Both the position numbers and the translations under genes were made by a program. A DNA stretch of 63,584 nt. Source: a virus. Under the pieces are notes generated by a model that ran no database searches, was not told the DNA's origin, and saw only the letters and a program-made list of their open reading frames with translations. Location of the stretch: the IMG/VR virus record IMGVR_UViG_3300013307_000021, positions 1-63,584 of that record; one strand, written 5' to 3'. Of the stretch, positions 47,974 through 56,392 are shown in pieces; the stretch's first letter is position 1, and each line of letters starts with the position of its first letter.

Positions 47974-48506
47974 TTATAACTCCTTAAATTTTCCATTGCT
48001 TCTTTAGTCAGGGAGTATACCACGATTCTGTTCTCTGTCAAGCAGAGAGTTTCCTTGATCATAGCTTCAACGATACTCCACCTAGCCCCTGCAAGGCCAC
48101 ATCCAATAGCCGGTAAGCCTATAATCAAGTCTTCTGCGCCCCAATCTATAAGCTTAAAGGCCATCGCTTGAAGAGAGTTAAACATAGCATCATAGTCCAG
48201 ATCACGCAAGCCCAATTGACGCTTAGTGAATCCGTATTGCCCGTAAAGATTGAAAACATCTGGGCAGTTGTAGCCCAGGATATCAAAATCTTCTGGCTCT
48301 GCAATACCAACACTGAAACTTCCTAGCTTCTGCTTATCTCCTCGCACAGTCTCTAGATCTGCTTCCTGTGCATAAGGGAATGCCTTAACGATCTGAGGTG
48401 CAATACCTGACTTCATTGTGTTCATACAGTTTGCACAATGAGCAATCACTTGAACGTTGTTCTTTTTACCTTCGTCGATAAGGTTTCCAACTAAGTACTC
48501 AATCAT
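47970..48506 (-). CDS. Macro-domain protein (ADP-ribose binding/hydrolase candidate)
   Basis: This 178-residue protein matches the Poa1p/TARG1-type macro domain. It starts Ile-Glu-Tyr-Leu-Val-Gly-Asn-Leu, has His-Cys-Ala-Asn-Cys near 24, Gly-Ile-Ala-Pro-Gln-Ile near 35, and a phosphate-binding loop Gly-Leu-Pro-Ala-Ile-Gly-Cys-Gly-Leu-Ala-Gly near 130. Such proteins bind or hydrolyse ADP-ribose or its 1''-phosphate. In a phage this may undo host ADP-ribosylation defences or recycle tRNA-splicing by-products. It overlaps its upstream neighbour by eight bases. Confidence 0.85.
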   Translation of the reverse strand: MIEYLVGNLIDEGKKNNVQVIAHCANCMNTMKSGIAPQIVKAFPYAQEADLETVRGDKQKLGSFSVGIAEPEDFDILGYNCPDVFNLYGQYGFTKRQLGLRDLDYDAMFNSLQAMAFKLIDWGAEDLIIGLPAIGCGLAGARWSIVEAMIKETLCLTENRIVVYSLTKEAMENLRSYK

Positions 48507-48684
48507 ACCAGCCCGTCCTGTTGTCTAAGAAACGTTCGTAGGGAAGGATTGATCGATAAATACTGAATCCTTTTACACGTCTACGAATATTGAAGTCCAG
48601 TTTGTGCTTGCTGGGGCCATTCCCCAGCATAACACGTAGTGAAAATTTATTCATCGGACGAAACTCTGTAGCTCTTACTTGCAT
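48499..48684 (-). CDS. Small basic protein
   Basis: This 61-residue Arg/Lys-rich protein starts at ATG 48684 after GGGAGGATAGT, next to the macro-domain gene. It could bind nucleic acid, but no family is recognised. Confidence 0.6.
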   Translation of the reverse strand: MQVRATEFRPMNKFSLRVMLGNGPSKHKLDFNIRRRVKGFSIYRSILPYERFLDNRTGWYD

Positions 48685-48685
48685 A

Positions 48686-48877
48686 CTATCCTCCCACACC
48701 TACCGTAATAGGCCCATAATGAATACCAATCCACATAAGCACAACACCGAGGAGCATCGGCAGTAGGAAGAAGTACCCTACCTGCTGTAGTTTACTCACG
48801 AAGTATGTCACGAATGCAGACCATAAGAATATCACCAAGCCTGCTAGCACTATGATGATTTCACCGAACACAGCCAT
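48686..48877 (-). CDS. Small membrane protein
   Basis: This 63-residue protein has two hydrophobic segments (about 5-26 and 33-55) and ends in Gly-Val-Gly-Gly. Overlaps the stop of the MazG-like gene upstream by one base. Function unknown. Confidence 0.6.
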   Translation of the reverse strand: MAVFGEIIIVLAGLVIFLWSAFVTYFVSKLQQVGYFFLLPMLLGVVLMWIGIHYGPITVGVGG

Positions 48878-49233
48878 TATTTACCTGCCCATTTAGCACA
48901 CTTTTCATCGATAGTTTCTTCCAGGATAATTGAAAGAATATTAGCCAGGGACTTATCATCCAGTGTGGAGTAAGCTGGTTGTGTTTTTAGGTACTGGAAC
49001 GCCAGATCTACGGCACAGATAATCACATCCGAACACTCTCCGAGCAGTCCTTCCTTTTGCTTCTGAGGGTTAAGCAGCCAATCGGCTACTTCCCCAGATT
49101 CAGAGTTTAAGTAAAGGGCGATATCTTTCAGTGAGCGTCCATCTTCTTTCTCAACGCTTGTTTGAATGATTGAAGAGATATCCAACCGAGTATGAATACT
49201 TGTATCAGAGGAAATGCCCTCGAATAATTCCAT
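48877..49233 (-). CDS. MazG-like nucleotide pyrophosphohydrolase
   Basis: This 118-residue helical protein shows the all-alpha NTP-pyrophosphatase pattern: Ser-Glu-Ser-Gly-Glu-Val-Ala-Asp (Glu45, Glu48) and Gly-Glu-Cys-Ser-Asp-Val (Glu66, Asp69), with a Leu-rich helix between. Such enzymes hydrolyse (d)NTPs or lower (p)ppGpp and are frequent in phages. It starts after GGGAGGCTTA and is coupled to the genes on both sides. Confidence 0.75.
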   Translation of the reverse strand: MELFEGISSDTSIHTRLDISSIIQTSVEKEDGRSLKDIALYLNSESGEVADWLLNPQKQKEGLLGECSDVIICAVDLAFQYLKTQPAYSTLDDKSLANILSIILEETIDEKCAKWAGK

Positions 49234-49796
49234 TAAGCCTCCCAGATAAATTTAGTGGCTGACATACTTACTTTGTTGCCTTCGATTTCCCAACAAGACA
49301 CTGCACGGTTAACAAAGATACGATCAGTAGGTGTTAACAGTTCAATCTCAATTACGCCATCAAGCTTGGTAGTCTTAACCGTCTCAAATCCTTCGCCAGA
49401 AGCTACGGGCTGAGTTACAAATACAGTATCGAGTCCGACTAGGGCTACAGTAATGACGTTCGTCAGTTCGTATTGAGCGCCGTTCTCGTAGGTGATCAGA
49501 ATATCTGTCTTCTTACGTACAGGTGGTTTCTGCTTAGGACGACGAACCTGTTTAGCTTTCTTCGCATAGTGAACACGAGCAAAGGTAGGGATATGCTTAC
49601 CTTCTGGGCTGGTAGATGGGCTTGGAATAAAGCGACTAGACTTGGCACCGCCGATATAATGTTCATCAGTCAGAACGTAGAATAGGCCATCAGAGGCACT
49701 AATTACGGTATATTCCTTTCCCTCAGTGAGCCATTTTTCCATACCTTTCACGTCTGTAGCAATGACTTTCTTGTTAACAAAAGCTTGGTTATTCAT
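49233..49796 (-). CDS. Paralogue B of the three-member phage family
   Basis: This 187-residue protein shows the same order of parts as 42620 and 50095: an N-terminal domain, a Lys/Arg/Pro-rich linker (about residues 80-97), then a beta domain with Ile-Thr-Tyr-Glu-Asn-Gly and an Asn-Val-Ile-Thr-Val-Ala-Leu-Val strand. The start chosen is ATG 49796 after GGGAGAAAAAAG. Function unknown. Confidence 0.65.
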   Translation of the reverse strand: MNNQAFVNKKVIATDVKGMEKWLTEGKEYTVISASDGLFYVLTDEHYIGGAKSSRFIPSPSTSPEGKHIPTFARVHYAKKAKQVRRPKQKPPVRKKTDILITYENGAQYELTNVITVALVGLDTVFVTQPVASGEGFETVKTTKLDGVIEIELLTPTDRIFVNRAVSCWEIEGNKVSMSATKFIWEA

Positions 49797-50058
49797 CTTT
49801 TTTCTCCCATCGTTTATTGTAGATATCTTGAATCTGGTTATGATAGGACATATGACCTTCAATGTCAATGCTAGATCCTGTGTTTTTACAACTATCCAGA
49901 AGCATCTTATAAATCCCTAACACTTGAAAACCTCCAATAAGAAGGAATTCTTCGTGCTTGAAATTAGGATTCTCTAATAGCTCTGCATAGTTTTTGCCGA
50001 TCATACGAATAATGCAACCAATATCTTGATGCATCCACCGTAGGTACTGCTCGTGCAT
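49789..50058 (-). CDS. Unknown small protein
   Basis: This 89-residue helical protein with several Met and His residues starts at ATG 50058 after AGGCGGTGAG and overlaps the next gene by eight bases. No family is recognised. Confidence 0.55.
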   Translation of the reverse strand: MHEQYLRWMHQDIGCIIRMIGKNYAELLENPNFKHEEFLLIGGFQVLGIYKMLLDSCKNTGSSIDIEGHMSYHNQIQDIYNKRWEKKDE

Positions 50059-50070
50059 TCTCACCGCCTA

Positions 50071-50088
50071 AAGGGGCCGAAGCCCCTT
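50071..50088 (-). terminator. GGGGC-TTCG-GCCCC hairpin after paralogue C
   Basis: A perfect 7-bp stem with TTCG loop (AAGGGGC/GCCCCTT) lies just after the stop of the 50095 gene. No clear T run on this side beyond TTT. Confidence 0.65.
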
Positions 50089-50094
50089 GTTGTA

Positions 50095-50634
50095 TTAGAA
50101 ACGTAGCTCTAGCATTTTGCTGTTTATAATAGTTCGAGTTGGAGTGTAATACATCCAGCTACCGTCTACAAAAACATCTTGATAGATCTCTTCCGTGCCT
50201 TTTGGTGAATCCATAATAACCGAACGTACCAATGATGCATCGATTTTATGCATCACACGCTGAGTGATACCTTTTTCGATAGTCTTGCTCGTGATTACCG
50301 TCAGATCTCCACCAATAACACTCACATTCTTGACGTTACGGAAGGTGAATGACTGACCATTCTTGTAACGAAGCTGTGCTGTAGTGGTAGTTTTCTTTGG
50401 TGGTGTCTTGCGCTTGCGACGAACACGAGGTACGCGAGGCTTTTCTTCCACAAGTTCAAACTCCCATACAAAGCCTTTCAAAGGTACTGTAACTTTGCTA
50501 TTAGTTTCATCAATAACGATGAACGTTGCTGCGTCCAATACTTTGTTCCAGTCACCTTTACCAACAACCGGATACAATGCATCTTCTTTGAACCATTTAG
50601 TCTCAGTGCTTGAAATACATTTTAAATGCTGCAT
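50095..50634 (-). CDS. Paralogue C of the three-member phage family
   Basis: This 179-residue protein is the third member: an N-terminal domain with Tyr-Pro-Val-Val-Gly-Lys-Gly, an Arg/Lys/Pro-rich linker (about 66-84), then Leu-Arg-Tyr-Lys-Asn-Gly, Asn-Val-Lys-Asn-Val-Ser-Val-Ile-Gly and a repeat of Val-Ile-Thr-Ser-Lys-Thr. Start ATG 50634 after AAGGAGAAAAAT. The spacing of paralogues around unrelated small genes suggests repeated duplication with drift. Confidence 0.65.
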   Translation of the reverse strand: MQHLKCISSTETKWFKEDALYPVVGKGDWNKVLDAATFIVIDETNSKVTVPLKGFVWEFELVEEKPRVPRVRRKRKTPPKKTTTTAQLRYKNGQSFTFRNVKNVSVIGGDLTVITSKTIEKGITQRVMHKIDASLVRSVIMDSPKGTEEIYQDVFVDGSWMYYTPTRTIINSKMLELRF

Positions 50635-50644
50635 ATTTTTCTCC

Positions 50645-51097
50645 TTATTTAGTTGGCAGAATACGTTTGGCAATCTGAGCGGCTACTGCACCGTCAAACT
50701 CGCCTTTATGTTCAGTACGCAGGAAGTTCATAAAGTCACCAAACTTCTTCCCTTCGGCATTAAATTCTTCTGCCATTTCTTCCAGTTCTTCGACAGTAAA
50801 CTGAACTGGAGGCTCCGGCAAGTAGTTGTCCAGCAGGATAAGATCACGCTCTGCACGAGCAACATCTTTAGCTAGTCCCAACTTCTTGAACTCTTCAATG
50901 CTGGCATTCACCTTAGTGACATATGACTGAATCACATCGATAACAACGTCATTCTCGTCACGAGTCAGGATTTTCTTCAACGCTTTTGCCACATCGTATT
51001 CACCAATCACCAGTGTCAGGGTTGCAAACTTATCGTGATCTTTATCGGCACGAGCACAGATGCGGTCAGCTTTCAGGATAGACAAGATAGATTTCAT
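50645..51097 (-). CDS. YqeY/GatB-C-terminal-like protein
   Basis: This 150-residue helical protein resembles YqeY: Phe-Ala-Thr-Leu-Thr-Leu-Val-Ile-Gly-Glu near 24, Asp-Val-Ile-Gln-Ser-Tyr near 54, Glu-Phe-Lys-Lys-Leu-Gly near 67, Leu-Asp-Asn-Tyr-Leu-Pro-Glu near 88 and a closing Gly-Ala-Val-Ala-Ala-Gln-Ile segment. YqeY domains are linked to tRNA-dependent amidotransferase tails and bind tRNA. The role in a phage is unknown; it may act on tRNA metabolism. Confidence 0.7.
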   Translation of the reverse strand: MKSILSILKADRICARADKDHDKFATLTLVIGEYDVAKALKKILTRDENDVVIDVIQSYVTKVNASIEEFKKLGLAKDVARAERDLILLDNYLPEPPVQFTVEELEEMAEEFNAEGKKFGDFMNFLRTEHKGEFDGAVAAQIAKRILPTK

Positions 51098-51120
51098 AAT
51101 TATTCCTCTTTTGTTTGTGT

Positions 51121-51155
51121 AGGAGCATCTTATGACACTCCTCTCTTTACGTCAA
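51121..51155 (-). promoter_or_regulatory. Sigma-70-like promoter for the YqeY-like gene
   Basis: TTGACG (51155-51150) contains the TGA stop of the upstream gene; TAAGAT (51132-51127) follows after 17 bases. AGGAG/CTCCT arms lie on either side of the -10 box. Confidence 0.7.
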
Positions 51156-51313
51156 CCTTTCTTTTTGAGAGAGGCTAAAATCTTTTCTACTTCGTGTTCT
51201 GCCCAAGTGAAACCTTTTTCAGACAACCATTTAACGGCTTTCTGAATAGCCTCTTGGGTATGGGGATCGTGAAGCTCTTTCTCTGCCCAAGCAATCAATG
51301 CACTCTTATCCAT
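51152..51313 (-). CDS. Small charged helical protein
   Basis: This 53-residue protein starts after GTAGGAGCACGATA and is rich in Lys, Glu and Ala with two Trp. It should be a short helical bundle. Its stop codon lies inside the next promoter's -35 box. No family is recognised. Confidence 0.6.
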   Translation of the reverse strand: MDKSALIAWAEKELHDPHTQEAIQKAVKWLSEKGFTWAEHEVEKILASLKKKG

Positions 51314-51570
51314 TATCGTGCTCCTACAGGATATACCATATTAGGCTTACCCGTATACTTGTCAAAGAGGGTAGGGGCTACTACTTCTTCCACATACCGT
51401 ACCCCAAAGAGAGTAAACACACGTTTACCCTGCAAACGAGCCGGAAGAGGGTCTTCATTCTGGCAGGCAGTCCACTGGATACCTTCGCTAGCGGCTTTAA
51501 CCAGTAGTTGAAACGCTACAGCGGGTAAATAAATCTCCCGCATCTCTGTATTACCAGTACTAACGTACAT
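51313..51570 (-). CDS. Unknown small protein
   Basis: This 85-residue protein starts after GGAGGTTTAA and mixes helix and strand, with one Cys. It is downstream of the helicase gene. No family is recognised. Confidence 0.6.
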   Translation of the reverse strand: MYVSTGNTEMREIYLPAVAFQLLVKAASEGIQWTACQNEDPLPARLQGKRVFTLFGVRYVEEVVAPTLFDKYTGKPNMVYPVGAR

Positions 51571-53148
51571 TTAAACCTCCACATCTGACATTAATGATTT
51601 GATTTGAGACTTAACCAGAGAGTTAAACTCAGTATCTACCTTGGAATCAGCGCTTTCGCGCTGCATATCTAGGATTTCTTGTACTGTATCGTTCCACTGT
51701 AGCACTTTAATGGCTCGTGTCACAGCAACATACAGTAAATTACGCTCTGCATCCTCTAAGCCCACCCACTGACCTTCTTTATTGTAGTTGGAAGGGAAGT
51801 CATTAGCCAAGATCACCTGATCAAACTCCAATCCTTTACACTTATGACCAGTAACAAAGGTAACGTGAGCGTTTTTAGACGGACGATAGTTACGCAATGT
51901 CTGTGCAATCATTCCTGCCTTACCAGAAACGATGATATTCAGCAGGCGTTTTGCATCAGGGTCTGATTCTGCACCCTCAACAAAGTCTTCCCAGCTTGTA
52001 TAAGGCAGAATACTTTCGTGTTTCACCTTATTAATCTCGCCACGACGAAGCGCATTCACACTATCCACCATAGAAACGAAGTCTCTGGTGTCTACGTGCA
52101 TATTAACCTCTACTCCGTCAGCGATTTTGTCCATTGCTGCCAGTAGCATAGACATATTCTTACGGAAAATCATTGTATAGGGCTTACTGGTATCCACAAA
52201 AGAGCTATACCCACTACCCACTTCGGTATTAAAGCCTTTACCTTCCACCTCTACATTACCAGTAGCAGTAGTCTTTAATACGTCTTCTGCCAGTTTACCT
52301 ACACGAGGGCCAAAGCGGAATGATGCCGACAGATGTAGTTCTGCACCCATAGTAGATGTTTCAGTCATCATATTCGTGCTACCTCGGAACTGATAGATAC
52401 TCTGGAACTCGTCGCCTACGACAACGATACGCTTTGCACTCTTCGCATTTTTAAGGATGGAAAGGAATGCTGCGTTAACGTCTTGGAACTCGTCTCCAAA
52501 GATAATGTCGTATCCAAGATCCCGACCAGAAAGCTGATACAACTTAACGTAGGTATCGTGGGTCATCATCACATTAGAAGTAGAATCAGTACGTTCCCGC
52601 CATAACTGCTTAGCATAACGAATAACGTCTGTCACGAATTGAGGAATATTCACTCCTTTCTTCTTAAAATCTTCAACGTATGCGCCAGGGAAGTGATCTC
52701 GGGTAATGTGTTCTGCATCAGAGAACTCATACTTACCCAACGTCTGCTTAACCAGCAGGCCCAACATAGCCTCAGTGATCATCACCTTACCACGTTTATC
52801 TGCCCAAGGCTTTATTTTGAAACGCTTAGCGATCTCGCTACCAGTACCGGCAACGTTCACATACTTACCTTCTGGACGTGTCAGCTTATGACGCATCTCC
52901 ACAGGAAGCTCTTGATAACAAACAGAGTGAAGAGTACGACACTGCACGTTATAAGGCATTTTCTTCTTCGCTTCTTCTGCCATTGTCTTGTTAAAAGCCA
53001 AGTACAGAATACTATCGGATGTGGTGCTAGCCAGCAGTTTCAGAGTAGAGGTTTTGCCTGTACCTGCTCGTGCTTGGATAGTTGTGAAGCGGTTTAACTT
53101 AAATGACTCCAGGCAAGCCGCCTGTTGTGCTGTTGGTGTGAATTCCAT
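51571..53148 (-). CDS. UvrD/PcrA-type SF1 DNA helicase
   Basis: This 525-residue protein has all main SF1 motifs: Q motif Thr-Ala-Gln-Gln, motif I Ala-Arg-Ala-Gly-Thr-Gly-Lys-Thr (about 27-34), motif II Gly-Asp-Glu-Phe-Gln-Asp (about 219), motif III Gly-Asp-Glu-Phe-Gln-Ser-Ile-Tyr, a Gly-His-Lys-Cys-Lys-Gly-Leu-Glu-Phe segment near 440, and motif VI Leu-Tyr-Val-Ala-Val-Thr-Arg-Ala near 485. It is a 3'-5' translocase of the UvrD/F-box helicase type, likely acting in recombination or fork repair. Start ATG 53148 follows GGAGG. Confidence 0.9.
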   Translation of the reverse strand: MEFTPTAQQAACLESFKLNRFTTIQARAGTGKTSTLKLLASTTSDSILYLAFNKTMAEEAKKKMPYNVQCRTLHSVCYQELPVEMRHKLTRPEGKYVNVAGTGSEIAKRFKIKPWADKRGKVMITEAMLGLLVKQTLGKYEFSDAEHITRDHFPGAYVEDFKKKGVNIPQFVTDVIRYAKQLWRERTDSTSNVMMTHDTYVKLYQLSGRDLGYDIIFGDEFQDVNAAFLSILKNAKSAKRIVVVGDEFQSIYQFRGSTNMMTETSTMGAELHLSASFRFGPRVGKLAEDVLKTTATGNVEVEGKGFNTEVGSGYSSFVDTSKPYTMIFRKNMSMLLAAMDKIADGVEVNMHVDTRDFVSMVDSVNALRRGEINKVKHESILPYTSWEDFVEGAESDPDAKRLLNIIVSGKAGMIAQTLRNYRPSKNAHVTFVTGHKCKGLEFDQVILANDFPSNYNKEGQWVGLEDAERNLLYVAVTRAIKVLQWNDTVQEILDMQRESADSKVDTEFNSLVKSQIKSLMSDVEV

Positions 53149-53171
53149 CGTTCCTCCGTTTGCTCTAAAAA

Positions 53172-53219
53172 GATAACACCTGAAAACTGATGTTATCATA
53201 GTTTGTTATTTCAATGCAA
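53172..53219 (-). promoter_or_regulatory. Promoter and inverted repeat for the helicase gene
   Basis: TTGCAT (53219-53214) and TAACAT (53195-53190) are 18 bases apart on the minus strand. GATAACA (53172-53178) and TGTTATC (53191-53197) form a perfect 7-bp inverted repeat covering the -10 region and start site. Confidence 0.6.
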
Positions 53220-53222
53220 GCC

Positions 53223-54236
53223 TTATTTCGGGCCGTATACACTCAAGATTTCTTCCAAGTAAACATCACGGATGAAATTATCCCAGAAAGTAGGATCTGC
53301 TTTTTCTCTCATACCATTCTTTTTTGCCTGAGAAGATAGTTTTTCAACTTCTTCGACCACATCTTCGAGTTGTTCTTGGATCTCTTTGAACGGGACACTA
53401 CCTGCTTTCACCTGCATCAGGTATTCTCGATCCTTCAAAGGATACACCAGATCACCTGTAGAGTAAATCTCTTTCAGTTGTAAGCCGCCCCGCAGCGCGT
53501 GACTGAGTGCTTTAAAGTAGATGCCTTCATTCAGTTCAGCTTGTCGAGCACGATGACCATACTCTTCCCACGTTTTCTGCAAAGACTTCTGCATCTCCTC
53601 CACAGAAACGCTGGTTTGGAACTTACGTGCCAACACTACGTAAAAGTCCTGGAATCCTGAACGCTGGTTTTCATCTGTGATCCACTCGCAGAATTCATTC
53701 AGGGGTAAAGTGTGTGCGATATCACCAACTCGGGTTTTACGCATACGTTCACCATTATACTTAGGATCTGGAGATTGTGCCGGAGCCGCTTCTAATGCCT
53801 CCATCACCTGACGCAGACAAGCCATACGACTACCTTTAACACCATACTTTCCAGCCTGCTTACGAACATAACCCAGATAGGATTTCATATCCGTGGAGTA
53901 GAACTGAGAGCGGTTTGCCTGTAGTTCGGCCCATACAGCAGGGAGATCAGACTTAACTACCTTGTCCATAGGCGCGTGAATCATATCTAGTGCCAATGTT
54001 TCACCCTCAATACCCAAGTTGATGAAGTAACGCAGGCTGAATAGCTCGTAGTCGATATCCTCTGCGCTATTTTTCACTTCGTCACTACCTGTGTTGTAGC
54101 TCATATGATTTTTCATTGTGCCGAGCAGGATACTTTCAGCACTAGGGACAAAGATTTCTTTATAATCGGTGTCTGATTCAGGTGTGTCTGTACCATAAAG
54201 CTTACTACCGAATAACATTTTAACGATTGTCTTCAT
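53223..54236 (-). CDS. Nucleotidyltransferase (RlaP/RNA-repair type)
   Basis: This 337-residue protein has the pol-beta nucleotidyltransferase motif Phe-Gly-Ser-Lys-Leu-Tyr-Gly-Thr (residues 9-16) and Glu-Ser-Asp-Thr-Asp-Tyr-Lys (20-26, Asp22 and Asp24). This motif is typical of the large predicted nucleotidyltransferases linked with RNA repair. The rest is helical and charged. Encoded just upstream of the helicase. Substrate unknown; tRNA or RNA end repair is a reasonable guess. Confidence 0.8.
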   Translation of the reverse strand: MKTIVKMLFGSKLYGTDTPESDTDYKEIFVPSAESILLGTMKNHMSYNTGSDEVKNSAEDIDYELFSLRYFINLGIEGETLALDMIHAPMDKVVKSDLPAVWAELQANRSQFYSTDMKSYLGYVRKQAGKYGVKGSRMACLRQVMEALEAAPAQSPDPKYNGERMRKTRVGDIAHTLPLNEFCEWITDENQRSGFQDFYVVLARKFQTSVSVEEMQKSLQKTWEEYGHRARQAELNEGIYFKALSHALRGGLQLKEIYSTGDLVYPLKDREYLMQVKAGSVPFKEIQEQLEDVVEEVEKLSSQAKKNGMREKADPTFWDNFIRDVYLEEILSVYGPK

Positions 54237-54245
54237 TTTTTTTCC

Positions 54246-54422
54246 TCACATATTGTCGATTATTGATTCTGCAAGTAGGATAGCTTGGTCTCGGTTTAAT
54301 GTCAACATCCCTTCTCCATAAATATCTCCCGCCCACTCTGCTATTAACTCCACCTCACTAGGCTGGATGTATGCCTTGATTGAGTTTCCTTCGCCGTATG
54401 TGTCAATTAAATCTATCATCAT
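54246..54422 (-). CDS. Small acidic protein
   Basis: This 58-residue acidic protein starts at ATG 54422 (or 54419) after ATAGGAGGAAATG, lies between the second tailspike terminator and the nucleotidyltransferase, and has helical Ala/Leu-rich segments. No family is recognised. Confidence 0.65.
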   Translation of the reverse strand: MMIDLIDTYGEGNSIKAYIQPSEVELIAEWAGDIYGEGMLTLNRDQAILLAESIIDNM

Positions 54423-54440
54423 TTCCTCCTATAGGCAATA

Positions 54441-54471
54441 AAAAATCCCCAACTCCGAAGAGAAGGGGATT
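54441..54471 (-). terminator. Terminator of the second tailspike gene
   Basis: The exact reverse complement of 15237-15267: AATCCCC/GGGGATT stem with inner CTC-TTCG-GAG, followed on the minus strand by TTTTT. It ends the tailspike transcript before the 54422 gene. Confidence 0.9.
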
Positions 54472-54477
54472 TGAATA

Positions 54478-56288
54478 TTACAGGAACAATGGAACGAAGT
54501 AAACAGTTCCGTTGACAACCACCTGCATATGCGTTGAAGCAGTGCCTGGAGTTGTTGGTGTACCTGTTGCAGTGCTAACTGCAAGTAAGTTACCCTGAGC
54601 ACCAACACCTGCGCTACCGTTATGTAGAGACATACGAGGAGTCACAGCGTTTAAGCCAGGAGAAGCAGTCTGAGTAGCACCACTAACAGTAAACAATGCG
54701 CATTGACCTTGATCGAAACGTGTAGGAGACGTACTCTTAACGTTAATGACGTATTCACCAGTGTAAGGGCCAAACTGAACCCACAGTGAAGGTAATGTTT
54801 CATTGTATTGCTGGTTTGCATACTGAGCCGCAGTAACACCAGTAGCACCGAAGTGATACATTGTCACAATAGGGACGTTACCAGCACCACGTTGGATGTT
54901 GATAATAGTCTTACCAGGTGATCTGTCGGCTGTTACAGGATAGTTTCCGCTACCCACCGAGTTATAGCTTAGGCGAGAAATGATCTCAATCTCCCAAATA
55001 CCGCCGTTATTAGGGGTATAGAAGCTACCTAAGTTTAGCCACATACTAGCGTTGGCATTGTTTGTACCACGGAGAGCACCAGTGTACCACTTAGCTTTCA
55101 TTGTACCGTTGATAACGCTACCGAATGCCTCGTCTTGGCGGTTTCCTTGATCATAACCAGAAGACCACATACTGACTGCTGCATTGCTTCTGTTGAAGCT
55201 TGCGTTAATCAGGTTGATACCACGCAGAGATGCACGGCAATAGGTCAGATCAAACGGAGTATCAATATTCTCAAGGTCGAGTCCATCAATCAGCCATTGT
55301 CCATTAGACAAATCACCAGCGTGTACTGTATGCTCGATCCATCCATTGTAGATGAAACACTGTGTCGCTCTTGGTGCATAGATACTTGCGTTACCAAAAC
55401 CGTTTTGCAGGTTGAAGTTACTTAGCTCTAGTGCTGTTGAGTGATCCCAGTTCCCCACAGTTGCGTTGTCGTAAGTAACATCTAGGACGCTATCATACGT
55501 ATAACTACTGTAGAATTGATCAATCTTGGTGTCCAAGGTATCGATCAGGCTTAGGCTCTTACCTCCCATATATGAGAAGCGAACACATTTGATACGAGCG
55601 TACTGACCAGCAGAACAAATATTTCTAAAGAAGCCCATTGTATTGACTTTCTTATCATATTGCCCATAAACTAGGATGCCTGTGATCTCGGTATAACGTG
55701 CTTGCACTTTAAATGCATAGTCTGCGCTACCGTCAAGTACTAGTGTGGTCACTGCCATATATCCTAGCTCAACATCTGGGCCAGCCAGTTTGAATTTAGA
55801 TACGTATGTTGCAGAGTAATCCCAACCAGATACAAGGAAACTACCAGCAGGGAAACGGATTCCGAGGGTAGACAGGTATGTATTAGAGAAGGCATTCATT
55901 CGCTGGATAGCGGGTTGAGCATCAACTGTAGCACCAGGCATAGCACCAAAGTCTGTAACGTCTAACTTGTCGTATTCTTTCTCACGCAGCCAGAAATAAG
56001 TCTTACCGCTATCAGCAGCGTGTACACCCCATCATCTGCAATTTTACCTGCAAGGCTACCAGTAAACCAACCACTTCCGTGGAAACTTCCGTCAGTCACT
56101 GCGTTATAAGAGGAAAGAAATACTCGCTCACCTGTTGCCGTTGGTTTGGCTGCTTTAAGCTCTGCCCAAGACTTGAATGTGCGGTAGAAAGGATGTGCAG
56201 CAATATAAGCAGCGATTTGATCGCTTACGTCTGGAGGCGTTGTGCTTCCATTATTGCTACCACCATAAGGTTGTCCGAAAATTACCAT
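54478..56288 (-). pseudogene. Second tailspike, interrupted by a one-base frameshift
   Basis: Two frames together encode one tailspike. The N-terminal piece (56288 to about 56020; start ATG 56288 after AAGGAATATCTTA) has an attachment region ending Asp-Asp-Gly-Val-Tyr-Thr-Leu. In the other frame the text continues Ala-Asp-Ser-Gly-Lys-Thr-Tyr-Phe-Trp-Leu-Arg-Glu, then the beta-helix start Thr-Asp-Phe-Gly-Ala-Met. Joining them needs a -1 step at about 56013-56019, as if one G were lost from CTGGCT. The core (Gly-Gln-Tyr-Ala-Arg-Ile to Trp-Asp-His-Ser-Thr-Ala) is paralogous to the spike at 24079. It may be inactive, recoded, or a sequencing slip; the C-terminal frame 54478-55941 stays intact. 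Confidence 0.7.
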
Positions 56289-56337
56289 TAAGATATTCCT
56301 TATAAAAGGTAAGATCCCACTAAAGGGGTATTCCTTC

Positions 56338-56366
56338 ATTATACCCAAATAGCAGGTTTTAGTCAA
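56338..56366 (-). promoter_or_regulatory. Strong sigma-70-like promoter for the second tailspike
   Basis: TTGACT (56366-56361) and a perfect TATAAT (56343-56338) with a 17-base spacer. TCAATCA/TGATTGA (56363-56377), a 7-bp perfect inverted repeat, overlaps the -35 box and could be an operator. Confidence 0.85.
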
Positions 56367-56392
56367 TCAATGATTGATCATTAGGACAATGC

